Positions 11,956 through 24,061 of a stretch of 64,000 nucleotides of DNA are shown here, one piece after another. Source of the stretch: Kappaphycus alvarezii (lineage: Eukaryota; Rhodophyta; Florideophyceae; Gigartinales; Solieriaceae); assembly GCA_002205965.3 (NCBI GenBank), contig NADL03000517.1, forward strand, positions 1,116,001 through 1,180,000, read 5' to 3'. Made by a program: the position numbers and the translations under genes. Numbering within the stretch: position 1 is the stretch's first letter; every line of letters starts with the position of its first letter. The notes beneath the pieces are model-generated. The model was given only the letters and a program-made list of their open reading frames with translations. It made no database searches and was not told where the DNA came from.

Positions 11956-13200
11956 TTATTCATCTAATTGGAGAAATACTATAACCGCAGGTTGTAGAAC
12001 TGCTGCAGATGAAGTTTTGATCGATGTCCTAGGTGTTGAACAATGTATTCCACAAGTATTAATATAACAATGATAATTTTGTACGGTTACAAGCGTCAGA
12101 ATGACCACTACATTTGTATTGCCTCCAATTCTTGGTTCAAATTCTGTTCGAAACATAGCTCCAAACCCTGCGCCTCAGGTTGGAAATAGTATAATGGTTT
12201 TGAAACAACTTCTTCTAGTACAATACTGGTCTTTTTAGATCACTCGTACGCGACCGGACAAATACTAATTCTTGGAAAATATATAAGCTGCCGCGGATCA
12301 ATGTAATCAGTAGTGCACTCTTACATTACATGGTTATGAACAGCTGACAATAATGTACCCGGTACCTACGTGGTTTGTGGTTTACCATTTGAAACTAAAC
12401 CGGTTACGAAATACAGCAAACATACTACTGGACGAATGGGAGAGCAGTATCAATTACGTGTCCACATTAATACTACTGAAGGCGCCCCGGTTTAATATAA
12501 TCCAAGCTAATAAACCAGGAAAACGTTTACGAGGGATCATATTTCAAAACTATTACTGCAGCCAAACTCTTATAATAAGCTACGTAAGACGTGGGGTTGA
12601 CGTATGCAGCGTCACCTATAAGCAGAAGAGACATAATTAACTGCTCAACATGTAACGTGCTACTTTCTACGACATTTCATCAAATGATCGCACGGAGAAA
12701 GGGATTTAATTCTAAACCAGTATGGTTGACAGAAACAATCCTTTACTGTTCGAATGTAAGTAAAATTGTTGAGTACATACGGTCTTTTTCCACTGCAATT
12801 CGTACTCTTAGCTTTAACCAGATACTGTATATTGGAAACAGTGGTGATGATAAGGGTATGAAATTTTTTCCACATTTATGTGGTTTCAGAACAGGGATGG
12901 TTTCTTAAGAAGTACTTATTGCAGGCTCGCTGATAAAATACCAATTCTTTTGTCCTCTTTCTATCTGGGCTCCTCTGTACACAGAAGCCGTTTAATTTTA
13001 ATTCCCAAAAATAGGTCTAAAATAATAACGTATATTGAGCGGGAGCTGGGTGCCCTGCAGACAGGTACTTAAATGTTCTACATTAATATTCAGCAGGAAT
13101 CCAGAAGAATCGCTGTGGTTACCCGTAGAGTCAAGTTTCTTGAACTGCTCCGATTCAGTGGCTTGTTTCTGAGAAAGAAAGAAAGTTTATAAAATTATCC
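11956..13200 (+). other. Weak coding traces, possible helicase-like remnant
   Basis: Two plus-strand frames (12353-12640 and 12591-12908) have protein-like composition. The phrase GKRLRGIIF resembles the start of the second RecA-like domain of superfamily 2 helicases, and RTAADEVLIDVLG (about 11995-12035) vaguely resembles a RecQ-type segment. Neither is enough for a family call and no Walker motif is visible. A RING-like gene follows in the same direction. Confidence 0.15.
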
Positions 13201-13298
13201 GATTATGGCCCGCCTACATGGGGATTACTCCTTACCCAGCGTAGAACCTGGAGCCGGCCCAAGTACAAAGGGAAATTTTATTAAGTCACCGTACGAAG

Positions 13299-13835
13299 AT
13301 GGCGGCGAAATGCCTTCGCCGCCATCTTCTTACCCAGAGCCTATCAATGATGAATTACTTCAAAACCTCCCTAGAAGGTCTGCTAGATGTTCTAGTGAAA
13401 CAAAAAGGATCGTCTACCGCACTTAGTTTGGATTGCTGCGTATTCCTTGAACCTGTTATTGAGGGGGAATTCCGCATGAGTTTATGTGGTCACATACTTC
13501 ATAATGAATGTTGGAAGTGCCTTTTTCAGTACAAAAGGCGGAGTCCAACAACAGAAGATGCCGTTGAGCGTGAACAGTTAATTACGACCCCAGCGAATCT
13601 CTCACATGTCTCACTCGGAGTCAATAGTGATAAGTTGGTAGAATGCCCCTGCTGCAGAAGACCAGTTTTCTCGAGTGAACTGTTAACTCCGCATGGTATT
13701 CGCGTTGGATCCATGTTTGATCGTAAGTCGTTGGAGGGGTCAAGCAGCACGGAATGCAAGATTCTCTTTGGTGACAGTGGGAATAGCAGGTATACATTTG
13801 GTGCCATGTATATGGATGTCAAAAGTAGATTTTAA
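13299..13835 (+). CDS. RING-like zinc-finger protein, probably a gene fragment
   Basis: A 178-codon frame has the spacing of a RING domain: Cys46/Cys47, then CGH at residues 63-65, His68, Cys71, and CPCC at 116-119 followed by RRP. The usual second cysteine of the first CxxC pair is missing (CCVFLE), and a 40-residue insert lies between Cys71 and Cys116. RING domains bind two zinc ions and usually recruit ubiquitin E2 enzymes. With one ligand missing, activity is doubtful. A Pro-rich frame (13205-13426) overlaps the start in another phase, which hints at a frameshift just upstream. The frame ends at a TAA, and a coiled-coil frame follows within 30 bases in the same direction, so both may be parts of one broken protein. 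Confidence 0.45.
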   Translation: MAAKCLRRHLLTQSLSMMNYFKTSLEGLLDVLVKQKGSSTALSLDCCVFLEPVIEGEFRMSLCGHILHNECWKCLFQYKRRSPTTEDAVEREQLITTPANLSHVSLGVNSDKLVECPCCRRPVFSSELLTPHGIRVGSMFDRKSLEGSSSTECKILFGDSGNSRYTFGAMYMDVKSRF

Positions 13836-13860
13836 TTTTTGAACAAATTGGCACAGTGCA

Positions 13861-14094
13861 GTGACGATTGCGCATATACTACTGCAGCTCCGGAAACTTC
13901 CTGACCTTCTGGAATGTTTCCGTGAACAAATACAGGAGTCTGTTCATCGTGCAGAAAAAGGGCGGACACAAGAGTTCGATATAAAAATGAAAATTTTGGA
14001 AAGGCAGGAAAATTATTTGCATCACAACGAGGAATTGGTTCGTAAACAGAGTCTGATACTTAGTCGCCGTGACTCGGAGCTAACGTCAGGGTGA
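13861..14094 (+). CDS. Coiled-coil frame downstream of RING-like frame
   Basis: A 77-codon frame is highly charged and helical, with regular Leu/Ile spacing (LLQLRKLPDLLECFREQIQE and then KMKILERQENYLHHNEEL). It starts 25 bases after the RING-like frame ends. RING plus coiled coil is the usual order in many E3 ligases, so the two frames probably belonged to one protein separated by a stop or frameshift. I do not recognise the family. Confidence 0.3.
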   Translation: MTIAHILLQLRKLPDLLECFREQIQESVHRAEKGRTQEFDIKMKILERQENYLHHNEELVRKQSLILSRRDSELTSG

Positions 14095-15651
14095 CGAAAA
14101 TTAGAAGACCGAGAGAATTTAATTCTCCCGAAACAGAATGAAATGATGACAATCCTGGGTTACTTGGAGTTTGCAACAACTTCCGCCAATGTGAAAACGA
14201 CACGAATTTGAACCGATATCCTGAAGATGACCTTTAGTCATAATCCTTCTCTGGGGTCACAATGTGACGTGCAGCGTTCCGCAGATAAGAGGAGGAAGAC
14301 AGAAACGATGGAAGGTAAACAGAGTGATGGTCATGATAGTGATGAAAGTGTAGAGCTTGTGGAATAATATGAAATGAGGACGAGTAAGGCACCAATACTA
14401 TAGTGGTACTGTGTCATAGTCTACAGTTTCACCATACTTATAACCACTCTTTTTTTCCAACCATTTACATCCATGTTTGATTAAGACAAAAGCATATGTA
14501 TCCTGATGTCCCACAACCAATTTCTCAGGAATGTTGTTACAATCCAATAAACATCTTCATCTCAGGGACGTAAATTTTGTACTACCGGGACCTGATTTTG
14601 ACTATCACTATTGCGCCTCCCACGGTCAATTTTGCGTTCCCATTTTCGCATTCTACGGCTGTGCAGGTACTATTCTCGAAAAACCGTACCAGATCCACAC
14701 TACGGTGATGCTTACAGTGAGCAAAACATCTTAATTTCTCCTACTGCCACCAACGTTCATGGTTACTTATGATGAGGAATGGGTGATTTCTGCCGCCGCA
14801 GCGCACCGAGTGGCATATCCTCGAACGGAACTCCATGTCAATATTACTCGACTCTTTATCCAGTTATGGGGATGCAAGCCCTCCTTATTGTTACCTGTCG
14901 CAGATCTAAATAGCAGTTTCATTATCAGTACCACTTTTTATTCTCTTTCTCTGTTAATTTAAAGGTGAAACCTTCACTCTTCTCAATGATGATACTTCGT
15001 ATCATGATCAACAGCTTACTAGGGTTCCCAGCAAATAGGGAAACAGTTGCATAAATTCGAAGGGTAATGGAAGGAAAATACAGACCTCATCCGGTTAATT
15101 CAGCCTACCGTGGTATTTTATCAATACAATTCCTTGACGACTGAACACATAAGTGGTGTATAGTATGCATGTATATTTATATAAAATAGGGTGTTGGAAA
15201 TTATTGTCTTATCAATTTCTATACACATTGTTTTGTTTCATATCAACAGCAGAACTACGATTATTTCGAACTAATATATTTCAGACTTACCGACATGACG
15301 TATTACGCGACTGCCATAATTCTTCTGAACCATTGAAACGAATTTGGAAGACTACATAAGTTACCCCGATCAGTTAAGAATTTATTGAGGCACCATCTCA
15401 GAATAAGTTGTCTGCTTTATTACATTAGATATGAACCTACTTGTAGAGTATTGGTCGAAGGTCAGACCCTTGGACGCATACTACTGTCCCTCCTGTGATA
15501 TAAAGTGGCGTGATACTGTGGATACTTGACTTTCAACTTCTTACGGCGTAATGGAGGTATCTTCAGACGTATTCATGTCTCTGGACTTTTTCGGAATCAA
15601 TGTACCGTAGGCATTGGATAGAATAGCTCCAATGTAATCACCTTCGGCGTG
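14095..15651. other. Stretch without a recognised gene
   Basis: A short acidic/basic plus-strand reading continues to about 14370 (RRKTETMEGKQSDGHDSDESVE), probably the tail of the preceding coding remnant. From there on I see only short frames of 60-70 codons with no domain. Confidence 0.35.
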
Positions 15652-18348
15652 TTAATTCATTTCGCGCACGACTTTCATACGGATTTCCTCCGCCTTGATG
15701 CCTACACCTGATAACAAATTTTCAACATCTAAAAGCAGACTGAAAAGTAATTTTCGGCGAACGCAATCGTTTCCAACATCCATGAAAGCACACCCAAGCA
15801 GTTTAGATACAGCACGAAGGTTTTCTTGAACTTCATTTCGATTTCGGAACTTTTGCCGTTTCGTGAATCGACTAGATGTGGGAAGCAACGGAGATTTGCG
15901 CTTAGAGGCGGGAGGTTTCTCTTTCACACTTCCACCGAAATTTCAGGAAGGTCTGATCTGCCGACGCTTCCAAGACTCCGATCCAAGCTCGCTCATTCTA
16001 ACTGCACCCAGTTGTTTCAGCTTAGTGATGGCGATACCCGGAATCACCTGTACTCTACATATGTTACTTACGACCCTGCTCTGGCTTTGAACGCCGTTTT
16101 TGTCGTGAAAGCACAGAGATTTTGTGTCACAGTCCATTTTGGAATAAATAGGGGCCACCATACACTTAATGCCATGATTTTCAACCCAGGTAATCCATTG
16201 TGGGTCAATTTCGCGAATTACTGCCATCCAGTTGTCCGCGTCATTTTTTGTCGTTGAATTCCAGACATTTTGCATTTACTTTCTCAACTGTCCTTCCATT
16301 ACAACACCTACTTTAGCTGCCCTTGTTTTAACATCGCGTTAGAAGTAGACGTCACATCACACCATGATTGACTCCATGTGAAGTTCCTTTGAAGCGCCTG
16401 TTGCTTCTTCCAAGGCCATAGCTATCCCGTGGACCTCCACTGCCTCGAAGTACGTTGTAATACCACGCTTATCTATTGCCTTAGATTCAAATTCAGCACC
16501 TATCGGCGCGTGAGGAACCTTAATTCGGCAACTTCTGAATAGTTCAGTACTGGACTTGTCGTTTCGCCCAAAAAAGCTGGGATAATTTACCCGCAAATGA
16601 TCCAAGAACATAGACCATCTCGCTCTGTATCCTTCAATAGTAAGGCGTGATATCAAGAAACGTGCGAAAACTACAATCTTTGTTCCTTCAGCCTCACTTT
16701 GAAATATGTTTTGCCTTGCAACAACATTTTATAAATACCAATCTTTGTAGAGAGGGTCCCCTCTATCAACGGACAGAGACTTGTATGTTGCATCACCTGG
16801 TAGAAACGATGCTGTTGCAGCATTTCGTAACATTGAATCATTTGCTAGGAAGATAAAGAAACCATGTTCAATTGTTCGTATATCCCTTACGTATTGTTCT
16901 ATCGGGCTTGCAACCATCCTAAACATTGCGTTAATCTACTGGCAAAAAGATTGTACGCTTTCACGGTCTGCACGGTTTATGCGATTTGCTGCTGCTTTTC
17001 CAATTGTATCCTGATTCTCTCCGCCAAATCCTTGTGTGATAAGTTTCTCCTGTGACCTTACCTTTATTAAAACCGGTTTCGCATCCGGAGCCTTAATTTT
17101 TTTTGCAGCCAGAATTCTTCCCTTCTCGACTGTGACTGGAGGTATTGGCGGCGGTGGGTGGTTTTGTGTACCGAACGCAACGGCGAAAACCATTTTTTCC
17201 TGTCGGTTTGGAGAATTTTGCTTTGGCGTCGATTCTGTTTTGAGTATTTCTGAATTGGTAGGCATTAACACTTCCCTGTTCCCCTGCTCCATTTCGAATA
17301 AGAATAGCTGGAATGGGCAGAATCTTGTTTCGGCAAGAATAAAAAAGCAAATTCCACATCTTGTTGCACCTCTCTGGCTTTTCAGGGATAAATAATTGCA
17401 ATTTTGGACAAGTTCGGGTATATTTCCGGTCCTCAGCATATCTTCGAGTGAATTTATTCCCTTCTTGGTCATTCCTTTAAGTGGAACCGACATGTGTCGC
17501 TTCTCGGAACTCTTGCAACCTTCGATAGTATCACTGATATTCCATGATATGTCTGAGCAACCTACAACACGCGTATTGTTTTTTTGTCTCTTCTCATTAT
17601 TGGTTTCCCAGTGCACCTATTCTCTCCGAGTATGGGATCGGCTCGTTCCGTGAACTTCCCAATAAACCTACGATATCCACTCTCGCTCATTTTCCGAATT
17701 GCGTGGTACATGTGACTAGCCCTCTCCATTACAATATCTGATGAATATGGCAACTTCGTCGGTGCAATCTGTTTATCTTAATATAATTTGACCTCTGGTG
17801 TCATAATGTGATGTGTATGCTTGTTCTCATCAGCCATTTGTATGCAGTGGCGTAGTCCAGTACATGTATACTTCCTCCTGGTCATTGTTACATTACCCAA
17901 GAAAGGTACTTGACATTCAATTCGTCCTCTCGTCTTGAACTTATACCCCAACTCCTCCAGAAGCTCATGACTATTCATTCTCCTGATTACATGCAATATC
18001 CCCTCCTCATGGCTCTCTAGTGTAATCAAAAAGCTCTTATCTTTCGGGAAGTCATGGAACTGAACGTATTTTGCAACGACAAACCTGTCAAACCTAGGTC
18101 GTGTCGTCATCTGGAACAAACCAGATGTTGGGTCCCGTATAATTTCTATGTTGTTCCCATTCAACCATTTTTTAACATCGCAATCGGATGCAATTTGATG
18201 TAGGGGAGGTGATGGTCTTTGCCCAGCAGATTCAATTGGTTGTACCTCGGGGACCTCATCTGCGTCTTACTCCAAATCAAATACCTCAACATCGCTACCT
18301 TGTTCGAAAAATATTTCGACCTTCTTCCTTTCAGACATTGCACTCATC
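15652..18348 (-). pseudogene. Degenerate gene, probably a Mutator-like (MULE) transposase
   Basis: Reading from an ATG near 18348, minus-strand frames join into one protein: an acidic N-terminus with an in-frame stop after FDLE, a segment with HELLEELG (about 17960), a CTGLRHC cysteine motif, a Cys/His-containing stretch ending EKRHMSVPL (about 17490), and a Pro-rich linker. Then comes a segment with GDATYK (about 16795), read as the first DDE aspartate of MULE transposases, which often show DxTY or DGTF. Further on, NWMAVIREIDPQWITW matches the style of the later MULE region. The C-terminus (15927-15652) is Lys/Arg-rich. Stops and frameshifts occur throughout. The coherent gene is fairly secure. 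The MULE assignment rests on pattern memory of a few motifs and is tentative; I see no terminal inverted repeats. Confidence 0.45.
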
Positions 18349-21300
18349 TTTCGAATAATGAGTTACTTTTACAGTGATTGTAGATTGGTATTAGCGAAAA
18401 TGGGCTCTATAGATATATGGTGAGTACGAGGGTGTATATTCAATTCTGGGAGGACAGGTATTGCTTTTGCGCATGAAGCACCGGAACAATTGTCTCACCC
18501 TGGTTGGTTCATTCGGAAAATAAGTCATTTTCTTATAAATTATGTTGTCGTTATCATTAATCGCGTACTGGCGCACTAAAGTGGCGATTTATTTTTACTG
18601 CAAATGTTCCGGTTCCGAGAAGACGAATGACTTAATTTCTATCACAACCTGTTCCTCCAGTTTGTTTACGGTTCTTTGCGTTTTCTGTTTGTTTCCGTTA
18701 CTATATTACCATCATTTTAGGAACCAAAGACCTACAAGCTATACTCAACACGACCTTTCAAAAGGTCATTTGATACTTATAACTAGTTTAGAGTGGTTAC
18801 TACAACGACTGGCTGCCCTGTTCATTTCTTTACGAGTCAATGTTTTCAATTTTAAAATTAATGGTTGATGAGAATCATAGGATTTCATTACTAATTACTT
18901 TAATTCCTAAATTTTCTGAGTTCTGAGAATCACCTGTGCGATTATTTCCTATAGACTTGTTAAATTTTTAAAATTTTTCCATGTATATAACCAATGCATT
19001 CTGGGGATGACGCAAGTTTCAATTCCAGCTGTCAATTACTACTCTTCCTTCCGTAAGTGATTCCAGTATGAATTGGCGGTTCATATCACTAAATAAATAG
19101 TCTAAGCCGGAATTGAGTATTGAATAGATCATATGTGAAGAAATTTTGTTGACCTATATCCTCAGAAAAGTAATTTGATTGTTTCCTCCGAATTCGTAAT
19201 ATAGTTCTACCCTAGCAGTATCACCTTACACTACAATAAGCAATCAAGCAGGGTGTAGCGTAAATTATGGAGTTGTATCCCGAATACTTCCTACATATTA
19301 AAATCCAATGTACTTTTCTTGTGAACACACTATACAGTTATATAAAAAATTATACATGGTCGTATTTTTTAGCAACCATATTATCCCCGGCTATCTATTT
19401 ATATTCTGTCACGTGCCCTACCTTCCTTACTAATACGTAATATTACCAATATCGTCAACGAGTTGCTATTCGTTCACAATGTAATTTTCACCATCAGCAA
19501 CGTAAATTGAATACATAGAATGATAACTATATATATCTTTTCTAAAGCCGTTCATATCTCCCACTGTCCTCCCACCAAAAACAGCCTTCGAACTATGCAG
19601 TCCAATGTTTTTACAGTTACTGCCTGACATTTATTTTTATCAGTACCTTTACATATTCTATTAATTAAACGTTTTTTCGCTGTTACATTGTACCTACATT
19701 TTATGCGTTCCCTTCAGTGTAGTATCAGCTTATCGAGAATCTCCTTATTTTCTTCAACATTTCGGCATGGGAATAAATCTCAAAATATTCCCTAATATAA
19801 CCGTCTCCCTTCGCACTTTCAGATCTCTGTGTAAATGTTGATTTCACCCTAATACATACTGTACATATGTAGATATCAAACAGCCACCATCGCCAATATC
19901 TCTTGCTGACCAAGTTGAATATGATTACTTGGTTCTTTGTTCCAGGCAAAAAGCTTAGTAGGGTAGCTCAGACTTGGCGTATCTCAAATTCGAAGCCAGT
20001 CAGCCCTTCTGATTTTTTAATTAAATTATTCCAATTTTATTGTAGTATTTTCCCTTCCCGAATTTTGGCCTTCTTCCAACAACCATTGACTCCTTCATTG
20101 ATTTTATCACTAATCGAAACTGTTTTCTGTGCGCAAAGATTTTATTGGATAATTTTGCAATGGCATAGTAGTTGTGTCCCCCTAAAATTCAATGTTTCAA
20201 GGCAATACAAGCGTACAATTATGCACACCTCTATGATACAAAAGCTGCAGTTTGAATCACTACGATTTGACTTCAGTGGATTTTCCACAAACATTTGTAC
20301 AACTTGGACAAATTCAGGTCCAGTTGAAACGAGCAATTTTATAATATAAACAGTACCGATTTTTCAACACAATCCGAAACTGACATTATATGACTACTTG
20401 TATCAGTGAGTACCTCAGTATCCATTAGAGCTCATACTGTTTTACTGTATAAACTGCCAGAGCGTTATAGAAAACCACACTCGTCACTACAATCATTACT
20501 ACTTTGTCATATTACATAACCGTGCCCCGTATTACATATTTCGTTCTCCATCGTTCCTTCTACCAAGCAGTAAGTCGGGGGAAATTTTGGTGCATTTTTA
20601 GAAATTAGATTCACTGGCCGTTATTATCCGAGAAGTTCATGCTTTTGTATGAATTTGAGATAGGGAGGGAAGTTATTACAAGACTTTTTTATATCCATAC
20701 CTGTACTCCTTTACAGTTATCCCATATACAATTGAACCCTGTTGAATAATTGCGGCAGTTGTAATCTAGGCGAACCACCATTTCCAGATCAAGAATTAAT
20801 ACGGCTTGAGACTCGCTTCGTGATGAATTTTGCTTCTGCGACTAATACATTCATAAATTGTCTCATATGAAAATCCGTGATTTGTCGCACAGGTGATGCA
20901 TGATAGTTGACCACTTTACGGTAATTTATTTGCACACTATCTCTGTAATATTCTGATCAATGTTGTATTTAATCAATCTTTTTTGGCCTCATATCAGTTT
21001 TATAATTTTACTTCTTATTTATTTATTCCGTTCGTCAAATAATTCTTCCTAATCCCTTTATATGCGTCATAACCAATTTCAAGCTGCGCCCCGGCCTGAA
21101 CTATTACTTTTTTCAGGAAGATTGCGTACAACTTGTATCATAAAATTGATCACAATATACAGATATCCTCGTATTAAAAAGGTATCATCACACGGCATGT
21201 GACTACCCTACATCTTTCATCCAGCGTCTCCATGATAGTTGCGAATTTATTGCAGCACAAAAAATCATATATAGTGCTCCAAAAGACATTTCCTGGGATG

Positions 21301-21350
21301 TGCTGTCATTCTATTCTACAGCTACATTCGTTTAGTGTTGAAAGATGCCA
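18349..21350. other. AT-rich stretch, no gene seen
   Basis: Three kilobases of AT-rich DNA with only short frames, the longest 148 codons at 19903-20349, which is Phe/Ser/Ile-rich and looks like chance. No repeat array, RNA gene or domain recognised. Confidence 0.45.
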
Positions 21351-22640
21351 TTATACTCTCATATCATGCCATTGTACCCCTGGTTCTGTATTTTGGCAGA
21401 AAAAATATAACTTAATTGTTTCCTTGGAGTACAGATCGACTACACGGCCGCATAACTGCTCTATAAGTAACAAAAAATGTACACAGGCGGTTATGGCGGT
21501 GTCGTCAATTACCGCAGCAATGTAGTGATGCTTCAGCATAAATGTGCATACAACATATTTGGTTTTGGGGGCCAAGAAATGGTGAGCGGTGAGGAAGGCC
21601 ACGGCTGGAGTGCCAATTACGGCGTAGCTGCCGTTAAGCCACCAAAGAGAAGATAATGGATGCTTCACTGGTTTAGGTACATGTACGTAGATAAGCACTA
21701 CAGAGATTAGTGGAGCTGTCGACTCGCACAAATACCACAACTAAATATATTAGGTGTATTCATGCCGCGTCTTGGGAAAAAACCTTTAAAGTTTTTGGAC
21801 AAATCAAAAATCCAGATTTGAACGCTTGGGAAACTGCTCAGCGCTCGAATTTCCAACCTCTTCCAAAAAGATCTGAGACTAACTGTAAATTTGTTTAGGT
21901 CGGAGACCCAATGAAAACGCTTTGAGGGAACGGTGAATGATCTCGCGAGAATGGCACGTGGCCCCTTGAACGGCATGTGAAGGAACCCTGCGGTCGAAAG
22001 AGTGGAAGTGGCAGGAAGGAGGGTCAGATATAGAAAGGGCGGTTAATCTGGAGCGGCGCTCGATTCTGAATCCAAATAGCCCCAGTGGTGCCATACGGGC
22101 ATGTTCCGTGCTCCTGACTCCCCCACAACAAGAGATTCAGATGATGCGCCCCCATTACTTTCGTAACAATGCGTCGTGCCGTCATTGAACGACGTATACC
22201 AATCATTCATTACTGACAGTAACACAAGTAGTTTGTAAATTTTTTTAAAATACCTTTGTCTTAAAACCATAACTGACCAATCACAGAGCTTACAGCAGTT
22301 TCCGAGGAAAAGTCTCGGAGCTGTGTATACCCTTATTAAGTATTGTCGGGCTCTGGGGTGATCGGAATACTGTAGCTTCCTGTCCATGCCACGGAATACA
22401 GAACATGATATCCTGTATCTGCTGAAAATTTTTCCCGTACTGCATCGTTGTCATTTAGGTATTTTTTAAAATAAACAATTTTACACACATGCCCTACTGT
22501 ATGAAGTCCCGTTTGGTTTATCCCTTTCATCTGCGGTAAGAGTAACTCATATATCTGTTCTCATTCTTATTTCTAGCTCACATTTCTGTTTTTTTCTGAA
22601 TTTGGAACACACGTTGTCGGCGGTATGCATTATTAGGTCT
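21351..22640 (-). other. Weak minus-strand open frames, not recognised
   Basis: Frames of 129 (21740-21351), 89 (21976-21707) and 114 codons (22387-22043) run in the same direction. The first is hydrophobic and rich in His, Val and Leu. None shows a motif I can name. They may be parts of a decayed gene or chance. Confidence 0.15.
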
Positions 22641-22665
22641 TTGTTTTTTGGTACATTTTTTCAGT

Positions 22666-23001
22666 TTACTGTACAGTACTCTGCAATGCAAAAAAACCCT
22701 GGCCATTGAGCCCTCTCACTATCCTTACCGCGGCCATATCAGAGAAGCACTTAAGGTCCCAAGCCTTCATTTTAGCATCGCAACTTGGGACGAGGCTCCT
22801 CCCATTTCCTGTTTCCACTTTGGGAGGGTGGCATCCGGACGCATTTTCCGTGGTCACACAGCTGCCAAAAGTTTTCGTGAGAGGAGGAATGAGGTTTTTC
22901 GCTAAAGCGAGATCGTTTTTTTTCACAAAGCCATGCCGCCCTAGTAGTCTCCTCAAATGCGGAATGTCTGTTGTCTGGTCTCCAGACAGCTTCTTAGCCA
23001 A
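22666..23001 (-). CDS. Conserved dispersed coding fragment (copy 1)
   Basis: This 111-codon frame contains ENASGCHPPKVETG. The same phrase, as ETASGCHPLKVEIG, is found on the plus strand at about 46560-46620, and similarity extends upstream (GDQTTDIP here, GDPTTNRP there). Two related coding fragments 24 kb apart in opposite orientation indicate a dispersed family. Both lie near GTACAGTAC motifs (22670 and 47.1-47.3 kb). Function unknown. Confidence 0.4.
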   Translation of the reverse strand: MAKKLSGDQTTDIPHLRRLLGRHGFVKKNDLALAKNLIPPLTKTFGSCVTTENASGCHPPKVETGNGRSLVPSCDAKMKAWDLKCFSDMAAVRIVRGLNGQGFFALQSTVQ

Positions 23002-24061
23002 ACAAAAACGTCAATTCTGCCCGCTGTACTAATTTAGCTTCCAATCAAACCACCCAGTTCTCAACCCCCTTAAACCTCGCGGTAAGTTCACCGCCCATTC
23101 CCCTTGGCCTTCCGTAAGTGCGGTTGGTGGATTCCTACTATACTAACTGCTCCCCACTGCATATTGGTTCTACCAACAGTTTTTTATTGAGTTAATAGTT
23201 GCAAGGATGGGGGATTTCTTCGTTCTTTTCCCATTTTTTCACCCTTTTGTCATTTTACTATGCACCGGCTATATGGAACTGCTGAAATCTTTCATTACAA
23301 GCCCCGCAATAGTTCCCTCCCATAAGGACCGTACATAACTGTATTTATCTACTGTACTTCATAATCATCTGGATTTTTATATATATAGGATCAAAAAGTT
23401 TCATATTGTCCATTACTATTCTCCCTTCCGCCGTTTTGTGAACAATCTTCAAGTACGGCCTCCCAGCGTCAACATCATGTTGGGGTTATTCCTTCATTTC
23501 ACATCTTATAGCATCATTAAAGGTTCAAACATGTTTTCGAAGTCGAAAGTTTGATTTTGGCTTTGCACACTCACCAGTTTCTGACATCAGTTCGCATTTC
23601 CCCGTGCACTGTACATAGGTTTACATTTTACAAGACAAGCATCACCCATGATAAAGTTGCTTCCGCGGCCAGGACGTCGAGTGAGAATTTCAATCTCCAT
23701 TGATTTTATTTGAAGAGAAGTCCTCTTCGATTGCGGCTTCCGCGGCCAGGACGTCGAGTGAGAATTTCAATCTCCATTGATTTTATTTGAAGAGAAGTCC
23801 TCTTCGATTGCGCCTACTCCTATTCAGCGCCGCCTACCATCTGTATTTATGCATATGTGATGTGAAATGGATGTAGTACGGCGCCCATTCCTCTCATTAA
23901 ACTTGTTCAGTAGTAATTCCTTCCATTCCGATTCAAAGCAACATATAAGGAATCCACATACATCCCTTCCAAGCAACGATAATGACATTGCAGTCCCACA
24001 CGAATAAAAAACCGCATAAATCTTTCTACGTCCCTAATTTCATTTTCCTAGTATCGTGACA
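23002..24061. other. Non-coding stretch with a tandem duplication
   Basis: AT-rich DNA without a convincing frame. The only structure is the 77-bp tandem duplication listed separately. Confidence 0.45.
23659..23812. repeat. Perfect 77-bp tandem duplication
   Basis: Two head-to-tail copies (23659-23735 and 23736-23812) begin GCTTCCGCGGCCAGGACGTC and end CCTCTTCGATTGCG with no difference between them that I can find. Each unit contains the inverted repeat GAAGAGAAGTCCTCTTC. Complete identity points to a recent event. Confidence 0.9.

Noticed and set aside
11990..12640. RecQ or other superfamily 2 helicase
   Set aside because: Only two short phrases resemble helicase motifs; no Walker A or DExH is present. 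Kept as a weak trace only.
19958..20015. tRNA-like A box (TAGCTCAGACTTGG) and B box-like AAATTCGAAGCC
   Set aside because: The two boxes are too close together and the arms do not pair as a cloverleaf.
23659..23812. CRISPR-like or satellite array
   Set aside because: Only two units, directly abutting with no spacers, in a eukaryotic-looking context.
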